A stretch of DNA of 64,000 nucleotides from an uncultured Erwinia sp. (lineage in GTDB: Bacteria; Pseudomonadota; Gammaproteobacteria; Enterobacterales; Enterobacteriaceae), in the NCBI GenBank assembly GCA_913775305.1, contig CAJYIY010000094.1, forward strand, positions 1-64,000, given 5' to 3'. Positions 57,206 through 64,000 of the stretch are shown here, piece by piece. The notes under the pieces are model-generated. The model ran no database searches. It worked only from the letters and a program-made list of their open reading frames with translations, and was not told the origin of the DNA. Position numbers and translations under genes: made by a program. Each line of letters opens with the position of its first letter. Position 1 is the stretch's first letter.

Positions 57206-59164
57206 TCAAATCTGAATCAGGGTATTCTGGTATTTTTTCAGCATCTGGGCCAGACGGGCGACCGGCTCAGTCACGCTAGCCGGTGCTTCGTACAACGCCA
57301 GCTTTTGCTGGTAAAGATCAAACTCGGCCAGCAGGCGAATGAAGTAGCGCCGCCGCTTCGTATCGCTGCGCGCTGAAATCACCCGATCAGCGGTGTGGCG
57401 CAGCTGCTTGTGGAAGTCCGACAGGTCTTCATTTACCGGGATCTCCGCATCACGTAGCCTTTGGTGACCGATAATCAGCGTCAGCGCCAGGCGGAATTTA
57501 TCAATATCACCCGGAAAAATATTCAGCAACATGAAGAGCTGCTGATAAAGCGCGGGAAGATGGTTTTCACGCCGCCTGGCCGCATTAGTCGTCATGGCTG
57601 ACACTGCCGCATACATGAACCGGTTGAGCAGCGTTCGACCGATGCGCGCTTTGGAGCTGTCGCGAATAAGCAGAATAACCAGCAGTGCCACAAAGCAGCC
57701 GATAGCCTGCCCCAACGCGCCGTCAAGAAACGTGCTGACGTGGAAAGCCATTGGGTTATCCAGCGTCAAAATATTAATCGTCCCGACCAGCGCACCCAGC
57801 GTGCCGATCTGACGCCGCTGAATAAAGATACCGGCCACGAATGCCATCACACCGAGGGCGATACACAGCAGCAGCATACTTTGCTGGGTAGCTGGCATAA
57901 TCACCATGTAGTAGAGTGCGCCAAGCGGGAGAGCGAACAGCATGCCATAAAGAAAATCCTTGGCCATCATCAGCGGATTAGGCATACGCATCGCCAGTGC
58001 GGTAATCACCGCCAGCATAATCATCGCCCCGCTGCCCGAGGCCCAGCCGGTCCACAACCAGAAAATCGAGCCCACGGCTGTTGCAACAAAAGTGCGGATC
58101 CCGTTAATCAACGCATGACGGGTTTCTGCCGAGCGCATTCTGACCACCGGTTCGGCATTCAGTACCTCTTCTTCGATTCGGCTGATGCTGCTGTTGGTGT
58201 GTATTCCCTTCATCAGCAGTAAATAGCGACTCGCCTCTCCTATCCAGCTGCGGATGGTCGCTGGCGTATTTTTGCTGCCGCTGGCAGTAATGATCCGGCG
58301 CATGATTTTCAGTCGTTTACGGATATCAGCCGTACTTTCAACCGGTTTTTCAAACAGCATAAGAAACTGAGGTGGGACGTAGTTTTGACGAGAATTCTGG
58401 ATCAGAAACGTTTCGCAGGCCTGAGTAATGAGCGTCAGCGAAATCGTATTCATTACCGCCATACGACGCTCCACCTTCGGCCATCCGCCTGACTCCATCA
58501 TCAACAGCGAACGCATCCCCTTCAGCGCAGTGGTACGACGCACCAGACCGGCCCAGGTTTTATCCACTTCATCTTTGTCCGCATGAGCGACACAAAGCTG
58601 CATCAGCCTGTACTGTTCCAGCAGCAGCGCATCAGTCTCGCGGTCAATATCCTGCTTGATGGAGCGTGGTGAAAACAGCATATCCGCCAGAATGGCACAG
58701 ACAATACCAATAATGATTTCGCTACAGCGCTCTACGGCAAACTGGGGCGCCAGCAGCAGGGAGCCGCTTGAATCAACGCTGACGACGATAATCAGTGCGG
58801 TATAACCCGCCAGCCCTAAAGCGTAGGAGTTTTCCAGCTTGATAAGCGAGGAAAGCCACACGCACACGCCGGCCCACAGGCAGCACAGCAGCAGCATAAG
58901 TAACGGCGCGCGGATAGTCGCTATCATGATGGTCAGTGCAGCAATACAGCCGATAAAGGTACCAACAATACGCAGCATACCGCGATAGCGTAGCGCCCCG
59001 GAGAAGGGGTCTCCCCCCGCGGCGAAGGCCGTACCACCTGCAACAATCGCAGCGGTCATCACCGACCAGCGCGGGGTCTCAAGGTTGAATTCAAAGCCAA
59101 CAACCAGCGCCAGAATAATGGCAAAGGTCAGCTTGACCGGAAATCGTAAACGATACCACTGCAT
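57206..59164 (-). CDS. aaeB: p-Hydroxybenzoic acid efflux pump subunit AaeB
   Basis: AaeB is the inner-membrane component of the aromatic carboxylic acid efflux pump AaeAB. The 652-residue protein has two blocks of membrane helices. The N-terminal block carries [20 protein letters not shown] and [15 protein letters not shown]. The second (about residues 370-510) has [27 protein letters not shown] and the [12 protein letters not shown] region match the FusC/ArAE family. GGAG lies 7 bp before the ATG at 59164, 13 bp after the aaeA stop. Confidence 0.95.
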   Translation of the reverse strand: MQWYRLRFPVKLTFAIILALVVGFEFNLETPRWSVMTAAIVAGGTAFAAGGDPFSGALRYRGMLRIVGTFIGCIAALTIMIATIRAPLLMLLLCCLWAGVCVWLSSLIKLENSYALGLAGYTALIIVVSVDSSGSLLLAPQFAVERCSEIIIGIVCAILADMLFSPRSIKQDIDRETDALLLEQYRLMQLCVAHADKDEVDKTWAGLVRRTTALKGMRSLLMMESGGWPKVERRMAVMNTISLTLITQACETFLIQNSRQNYVPPQFLMLFEKPVESTADIRKRLKIMRRIITASGSKNTPATIRSWIGEASRYLLLMKGIHTNSSISRIEEEVLNAEPVVRMRSAETRHALINGIRTFVATAVGSIFWLWTGWASGSGAMIMLAVITALAMRMPNPLMMAKDFLYGMLFALPLGALYYMVIMPATQQSMLLLCIALGVMAFVAGIFIQRRQIGTLGALVGTINILTLDNPMAFHVSTFLDGALGQAIGCFVALLVILLIRDSSKARIGRTLLNRFMYAAVSAMTTNAARRRENHLPALYQQLFMLLNIFPGDIDKFRLALTLIIGHQRLRDAEIPVNEDLSDFHKQLRHTADRVISARSDTKRRRYFIRLLAEFDLYQQKLALYEAPASVTEPVARLAQMLKKYQNTLIQI

Positions 59165-59177
59165 GATTGACTCCACC

Positions 59178-60110
59178 CTAGCCAAATTCACGCAGGCGAT
59201 GCAGCATTTTCATCAGCGGTGAAATGTCTTTTTCCTGGCGGTCGTGCTCGCCGGTCACCACAATAGTCGCCGTGGTACCTGACGGATAAAGATTACCCGG
59301 CTGTTTATCCAGACGTATACGAACCGGCACGCGCTGCGCCAGACGCACCCACTCCAGATTCGAATCGACGGTCGCCATGCCTTTGCTGTCTACGGTGCTG
59401 CTGCTGTTGGTCACCCCGGCGGCGACGCTGTCAACCGATCCAAGAATGATCTGATTGCTGCCCAGTGGCGTGATTTCAACGCGATAGCCCGGACGGATAC
59501 CGTCCAGCTTGGTTTCTTCCAGGTAGGCGAGCACATAGAACGAATCCTTTTTGACCAGTGCCACCGACGTGGAGCCGCGGGTAATAAACTCACCGGCATA
59601 AACATTCAGGTTAGTGATCCACCCGGCCGACGGCGCTTTCACCACTGTACGCTCCAAATCCAGCTTTGCCAGATCGCGCATGGCGGTTGATTTAGCCAGC
59701 TGATGTTCGGTGGTCTTATAATCATTGTTAGCCTGATCGATTGCTTCCCGTGACATCGCAGAAACCCCTAACTGATTCCGTCGCGACGCTTCTCGGCGTT
59801 TTTCAGCAAGAATAGCCTGGTAGTAAGCAACATCGGCATCCGCTTCTTCCAGTGCCTTTTGGTAGCGCGGCTGATCAATCACAAACAGCACCTGGCCCTT
59901 CTCAACCAGCTGATTATCATGCACGCGCACATCGGTGACCAGGCCACTGACATCGGGCGCAATCGCGACCACATCGGCGGTAAATTTAGCATCGCGGGTC
60001 CAGGGAGATTCGGTGTAAAACACCCAAACGCGGAAAATCAGAACCACCGCGATCGCCACTAAAATTAGCGTGATGGCGAAACGGGAAATTTTTCTTATTA
60101 GTGCTTTCAC
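59178..60110 (-). CDS. aaeA: p-Hydroxybenzoic acid efflux pump adaptor AaeA
   Basis: AaeA is the membrane-fusion (HlyD-type) adaptor of the AaeAB pump. The 310-residue protein has an N-terminal membrane anchor (about residues 11-31). The family segments are [40 protein letters not shown], a helical hairpin and [19 protein letters not shown] choose the GTG at 60110, preceded by TGAGGTC, which gives the E. coli length and N terminus VKALIRK. It lies 7 bp after aaeX. Confidence 0.95.
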   Translation of the reverse strand: MKALIRKISRFAITLILVAIAVVLIFRVWVFYTESPWTRDAKFTADVVAIAPDVSGLVTDVRVHDNQLVEKGQVLFVIDQPRYQKALEEADADVAYYQAILAEKRREASRRNQLGVSAMSREAIDQANNDYKTTEHQLAKSTAMRDLAKLDLERTVVKAPSAGWITNLNVYAGEFITRGSTSVALVKKDSFYVLAYLEETKLDGIRPGYRVEITPLGSNQIILGSVDSVAAGVTNSSSTVDSKGMATVDSNLEWVRLAQRVPVRIRLDKQPGNLYPSGTTATIVVTGEHDRQEKDISPLMKMLHRLREFG

Positions 60111-60117
60111 GATGACC

Positions 60118-60321
60118 TCAGACGAACAAGCGGGATACAAGGTAGAACAGGCAGCAATACAGGGCTGTGTTAAACAGCGCCGGATGCCAGACGCTGTCAT
60201 ACAATCCGGTCGGCATCAGCAGGCGGCGAACCAGCCAGAACAGCATCAGTGACACAATAATTTCAAAGAATACAGGCGGAAAAGAAAGCCCAAAAACCAC
60301 GATAACAGGAAGCACACTCAT
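60118..60321 (-). CDS. aaeX: Small membrane protein AaeX
   Basis: AaeX (DUF1656) is a 67-residue two-helix inner-membrane protein encoded first in aaeXAB; its precise role is unknown. The sequence shows [20 protein letters not shown], the [13 protein letters not shown] loop and [17 protein letters not shown], nearly the E. coli sequence. It is divergent from aaeR, with a 265-bp control region between. Confidence 0.94.
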   Translation of the reverse strand: MSVLPVIVVFGLSFPPVFFEIIVSLMLFWLVRRLLMPTGLYDSVWHPALFNTALYCCLFYLVSRLFV

Positions 60322-60586
60322 CTCTTATCCTTGTAAAAACAAAACCGGAATTTGAAGAGGCATAACGTTCTCCTGCCTGTTTGAGGGCAGTTTAAAGCTC
60401 AGGCTGGTGATGGCCACCGATTTTGGCCAGGTTCACAACCGATACTCACAAGATAATAGCTTATAAAGCGAGCGTTAAAAAAAGACCAGGACTTCAGAAC
60501 GTTACTCCGGCGCTGCTATAGTAACGTGCATGACTATGAGTTATCTACCAAATGTGATCTAAATCACTTTTAAGCCAGAGTTAATA

Positions 60587-61504
60587 ATGGAAAGACTAAA
60601 AGGCATGTCCGTTTTTACCAGGGTCGTTGAGCTGGGTTCATTTACCGCCGCCGCGCAGCAGCTTCAGCTTAGCGTCTCGGCGGTCAGCCAGATAGTGGCC
60701 CGGCTGGAAGACGAACTGCAGGTCAAATTGCTTAACCGGAGCACGCGCAGCATCGGGCTGACCGAAGCCGGAAAAATCTATTTTCAGGGCTGCCGGAGAA
60801 TGCTCAATGAGGTCCAGCAGGTGCATGAACAGCTGTGGGCATTTAACAATACGCTGATCGGTACATTACGTATCGGTAGTTCTTCCACCATGTCGCAAAA
60901 CCTGTTGGCCCCAATGACCGTGGAGATGCTGAAAGACTATCCCGGCCTGACGATAAACCTGGTCACTGGGATACCCGCTCCCGATCTGATTGCCGATGGC
61001 CTGGATTTAGTCTTACGCGTGGGGAAACTTCAGGACTCAGGCCTGTTCTCCAGACGACTGGGGTCGATGCCAATGGTGGTCTGTGCGGCGAAGAGCTATC
61101 TGGCGCAGCACGGCACGCCGGAAAATCCTGCCGATATCAGTAACTTTTCCTGGCTTGAATATAGCGTGCGCACCGACAACGACTTTGAACTGACCTCACC
61201 GGAAGGACAATCTGTACGGTTATCTCCACAGGGGCGTTTTGCCACCAATGATGCCCAGACGTTGATCCGCTGGCTAAAGGCCGGTACCGGCATTGCCTAT
61301 GTACCGTTAATGTGGGTGCTTGAAGAGATTAACGCAGGTGAGGTAGAGATCCTGTTTACCCATTATCATTCGATTCCACGCCCGGTCTATGCGCTCTACA
61401 CGCAAAAAGACAAGCTGCCGCTCAAAGTTCAGGTCTGTATCAACTACCTGATTAGCTATTTCGATAAGGTGGATGAGATCTACCGGGAATTCCGCAAAGT
61501 GTAG
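60587..61504 (+). CDS. aaeR: LysR-type regulator AaeR
   Basis: AaeR is the LysR-family activator of aaeXAB, induced by aromatic carboxylic acids. The 305-residue protein has an N-terminal winged HTH (MERLKGMSVFTRVVELGSFT; LSVSAVSQIVARLEDELQVK; RSTRSIGLTEAG). A periplasmic-binding-like effector domain follows from about residue 90. It is divergent from aaeX, as LysR regulators usually are from their target. The tldD gene is convergent beyond it. Confidence 0.92.
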   Translation: MERLKGMSVFTRVVELGSFTAAAQQLQLSVSAVSQIVARLEDELQVKLLNRSTRSIGLTEAGKIYFQGCRRMLNEVQQVHEQLWAFNNTLIGTLRIGSSSTMSQNLLAPMTVEMLKDYPGLTINLVTGIPAPDLIADGLDLVLRVGKLQDSGLFSRRLGSMPMVVCAAKSYLAQHGTPENPADISNFSWLEYSVRTDNDFELTSPEGQSVRLSPQGRFATNDAQTLIRWLKAGTGIAYVPLMWVLEEINAGEVEILFTHYHSIPRPVYALYTQKDKLPLKVQVCINYLISYFDKVDEIYREFRKV

Positions 61505-61511
61505 CACGGGG

Positions 61512-61546
61512 CAAAAAAACGGGCGGTCGCCTGTGCGATCGCCCGT
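61512..61546 (-). terminator. Intrinsic terminator after tldD
   Basis: On the minus strand an imperfect stem AACGGGCGATCGC / GCGACCGCCCGTT with a short loop is followed by seven T residues. It also lies directly after the convergent aaeR stop. Confidence 0.85.
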
Positions 61547-61582
61547 TGACAACAGATGCGACAAAAAGAGTCCGGCTGTGAG

Positions 61583-63028
61583 TTAAGCCGTACCGCCTAC
61601 AGTCAGTTTATCCAGCTTCAACGTTGGCTGACCGACGCCAACCGGCAGGCTCTGACCTTCTTTACCACATACGCCAACGCCCTTATCCAGCGCGAGGTCG
61701 TTGCCCACCATCGAAATCTGCTGCATCGCCTCAATACCGGAGCCGATCAGGGTCGCGCCTTTCACTGGCCTGGTCACTTTACCGTTCTCAATCAAATAGG
61801 CTTCCGAGGTTGAGAAGACGAACTTGCCGGAGGTGATATCCACCTGACCGCCGCCAAAGTTCGGGGCGTAAAGGCCATATTCAACGCTGGCAATAATGTC
61901 TGACGGCGTGGATTGACCGGCCAGCATGTAGGTGTTGGTCATACGCGGCATTGGCAGATGCGCATAGGACTCACGGCGACCGTTACCGGTTGGCTTCACC
62001 CCCATCAGTCGCGCGTTAAGCTTGTCCTGCATGTAGCCTTTCAGAACACCTTTTTCAATCAGCACGTTGTACTGACCCGGCACGCCTTCATCGTCAACGG
62101 CCAGTGAACCACGCAGCCCCTCAATGGTTCCGTCATCGACGACGGTGCACAGTTCGGACGCCACCAGTTCTCCCATCTGGCCACTAAATACTGAGGTACC
62201 ACGACGGTTGAAGTCACCTTCCAGACCGTGACCGACCGCTTCATGCAGCAGTACACCAGGCCAGCCAGCGCCCAGAACTACCGGGACCGAACCCGCCGGC
62301 GCAGCCACGGCGTTCAGATTAACCAACGCCATACGGACCGCCTCACGCGCCCAGGCATCAGCACGAACTTCACCGGCTTCATTCGCCAGGAAGAACTCAT
62401 AGCCGTAGCGACCGCCGCCGCCGCTGGCTCCGCGTTCACGCTTACCGTTTTCTTCCACCTGTACGCTTACGGAAAGGCGGACCAGCGGGCGAACGTCCGC
62501 CGCCAGCGTACCGTCAGTTGCCGCAACCAGCACCAGCTCATAGACACCCGTCAGACTGGCAGAAACTTCCTGCACGCGCTTATCGGCAGCGCGTGCGGCG
62601 CTGTCGACGCGATGCAGAAGGCCGATTTTCTCTTCACGGGTCAGGCTTTGCAGTGGATCGAGCGCAGGATACAGCGGACGATGCAGCACTGCGCCCAGGG
62701 TATGTGACTGACCGCTACCCTGCTCACGCACGATGCTTCGCGCCGCTGTCGCGCTCTGATGCAGTGCATTCAGCGTGATCTGATCGGCGTAGGCAAAGCC
62801 CGTTTTTTCACCGCTCACCGCCCGTACGCCCACACCCTGATCGATATTGTAGGAACCATCTTTAATGATGCGATCTTCCAGAACCCAGGATTCATGATAG
62901 CTGGACTGGAAATAGAGGTCGGCATAGTCCAGCTTGCGCTCGGCGAGCTGGCCGAGAATGGCAAACAGGTCGTTATGACTAATATTGTTGGCAGCCAGTA
63001 ACTGCTCACTCACCAAATTCAGACTCAT
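61583..63028 (-). CDS. tldD: Metalloprotease TldD
   Basis: TldD pairs with PmbA (TldE) in a heterodimeric zinc peptidase that processes CcdA and microcin precursors. The 481-residue protein has the active-site motif [20 protein letters not shown] (HExxxH) and the downstream zinc-ligand Cys in the C-terminal [13 protein letters not shown] segment. Length equals that of E. coli. It follows yhdP on the same strand by about 100 bp, the E. coli order. Confidence 0.97.
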   Translation of the reverse strand: MSLNLVSEQLLAANNISHNDLFAILGQLAERKLDYADLYFQSSYHESWVLEDRIIKDGSYNIDQGVGVRAVSGEKTGFAYADQITLNALHQSATAARSIVREQGSGQSHTLGAVLHRPLYPALDPLQSLTREEKIGLLHRVDSAARAADKRVQEVSASLTGVYELVLVAATDGTLAADVRPLVRLSVSVQVEENGKRERGASGGGGRYGYEFFLANEAGEVRADAWAREAVRMALVNLNAVAAPAGSVPVVLGAGWPGVLLHEAVGHGLEGDFNRRGTSVFSGQMGELVASELCTVVDDGTIEGLRGSLAVDDEGVPGQYNVLIEKGVLKGYMQDKLNARLMGVKPTGNGRRESYAHLPMPRMTNTYMLAGQSTPSDIIASVEYGLYAPNFGGGQVDITSGKFVFSTSEAYLIENGKVTRPVKGATLIGSGIEAMQQISMVGNDLALDKGVGVCGKEGQSLPVGVGQPTLKLDKLTVGGTA

Positions 63029-63130
63029 GAATTCTCACTTAGTATGGAAGAGCCAGCTGAGACTGGCCCTCAATATTCATTTAGGTTCGCTATGTTTACA
63101 GCGTGAGGCAATTCCATAGCCACGTCAAAT

Positions 63131-64000
63131 TCACTTATCGTTGCGCTCTCGCGGTTTACGCATGACCTCATTGATTTCAGGCTTATCAATTGGCCCGCTG
63201 ATGTGATAACGCAGCACTGAGATTTTGTTCCACAGTGGTCCCAGCACCTTGCTGGCGGCAAACACGGCGGCGCCGACGACCGGGTTAACGGCAAACGCCA
63301 CGCCAACTCCAACCGTTGTAGAAATTTCCGGTGCCACTACTGCTTCCATATCTATCTGACGTGTGACCAGGTCCATTTTACCCTTCATGGCAATGTCTGC
63401 TTCCAGTCCATCCACCAGCAGGTTATCCGTGTGCATCACGCCATTTTCTATCCACGCGGTGCCGTTAATCGAATCAAACCAGAAGCCCTGACCAAAAGTG
63501 TCGCTGAAATCAAAGCGCAGCTTGCGGATCAGCGCATCGAAACTGACCAGACGCAGCAGCTGCCCGGCCCGCCCGGTAGAGACGTCGGTAATCTGCCCCG
63601 CGCCAAGATGCGATTTCAGCACGCCGCTCAGGGTTTCTTGTGAAGGCTGCCACGGTGAAGAACGCCAGTGTAAATCGTATTCCAGATTGAATGGCGCATC
63701 GCGCAGCGGGCTGCTGATGCCAAACCAGTTGGTCGCTTCGTTAATTTTTTTGCCACTCAGCACGCCTTTGAACGAAGTGCGCTGCGCGTCAGGCCGGTTA
63801 ACCCATTCACCGCTCACCGTCAGGCGCGCGTTACCACTATCGATCAGGCCATTCTCCAGTTTTAGCGTGTCGCCAACCGGAGTAAGAGAAGCCTGCATCC
63901 GGCCAAATTTTTGCCCGCGCAGCCAGCACTCGACGCAGTTGAGATTCAACGCGGGCCAGCGGCTGAAATCGACACGGGAGGCCTCACCGGGTAATGGAGC
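63131..64000 (-). CDS. yhdP: AsmA-like phospholipid transport protein YhdP, C-terminal part
   Basis: The reading frame is open from the stop at 63131 through the window edge, giving the last 289 residues. YhdP is a very large inner-membrane-anchored protein (about 1266 residues in E. coli). With TamB and YdbH it carries phospholipids to the outer membrane. The visible part contains the AsmA-like C-terminal domain. This includes NLNCVECWLRGQKFG, GTAWIENGVMHTDNLLVDG and the hydrophobic stretch GVGVAFAVNPVVGAAVFAAS before the end IDKPEINEVMRKPR. The N terminus lies beyond position 64000. Confidence 0.93.
   Translation of the reverse strand, partial: APLPGEASRVDFSRWPALNLNCVECWLRGQKFGRMQASLTPVGDTLKLENGLIDSGNARLTVSGEWVNRPDAQRTSFKGVLSGKKINEATNWFGISSPLRDAPFNLEYDLHWRSSPWQPSQETLSGVLKSHLGAGQITDVSTGRAGQLLRLVSFDALIRKLRFDFSDTFGQGFWFDSINGTAWIENGVMHTDNLLVDGLEADIAMKGKMDLVTRQIDMEAVVAPEISTTVGVGVAFAVNPVVGAAVFAASKVLGPLWNKISVLRYHISGPIDKPEINEVMRKPRERNDK

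Noticed and set aside
63070..63312. An 80-codon frame on the minus strand between tldD and yhdP
   Set aside because: It overlaps the end of yhdP in another frame and has no conserved motif.

Overview
The window is a chromosomal segment of a gamma-proteobacterium of the order Enterobacterales. Gene order and protein sequence follow the Escherichia coli secG to yhdP region closely. Several gains and losses relative to E. coli make an Erwiniaceae member (Erwinia/Pantoea type) my best guess. That assignment is inferred from gene content; no 16S rRNA gene is present.

Layout. 1-6.7 kb: the 5' end of a tRNA-Leu gene, then secG, glmM, folP, ftsH, rlmE, yhbY and greA. 7-15.2 kb: dacB, followed by two blocks absent from this place in E. 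coli: a BasRS/PmrAB two-component system, and an iron-regulated entCEBAH operon for 2,3-dihydroxybenzoate with a Fur box. 15.3-20.6 kb: obgE, a decayed yhbE remnant, rpmA, rplU, ispB, sfsB and murA. 20.7-33.3 kb: the envelope and nitrogen-PTS block, with ibaG-mlaBCDEF on the minus strand and yrbG-kdsD-kdsC-lptCAB-rpoN-hpf-ptsN-rapZ-npr on the plus strand, then mtgA. 33.3-37.5 kb: a gene-poor stretch, the sRNA ArcZ, arcB, and a 1.1 kb AT-rich regulatory region with NtrC-like dyads. elbB and yhcC, which flank arcB in E. coli, are absent.

37.5-44.9 kb is the most unusual part. At the place where E. coli carries gltBD there is a very long, divergent glutamate-synthase-type protein (1841 aa). It is followed not by gltD but by a CysJ-type NADPH diflavin reductase (585 aa). 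The sequence suggests a two-gene system in which a flavodoxin-FAD-NADPH reductase replaces the GltD beta subunit as electron donor. The large subunit also has altered core motifs, a roughly 100-residue insertion before the FMN domain and a long C-terminal extension.

45-53.8 kb: sspB/sspA, rpsI/rplM, zapE, zapG, degQ, degS, mdh and argR. 54-64 kb: three tandem YhcN-type DUF1471 genes, a barstar-like gene (yhcO), a gabD-type aldehyde dehydrogenase, the aaeXAB efflux operon with divergent aaeR, tldD, and the 3' part of yhdP running off the end.

Together the genes cover envelope assembly (LPS transport, Kdo synthesis, phospholipid retention, peptidoglycan), envelope proteolysis, ribosome assembly, iron acquisition and nitrogen control. 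I see no transposase, insertion sequence, prophage or CRISPR array.
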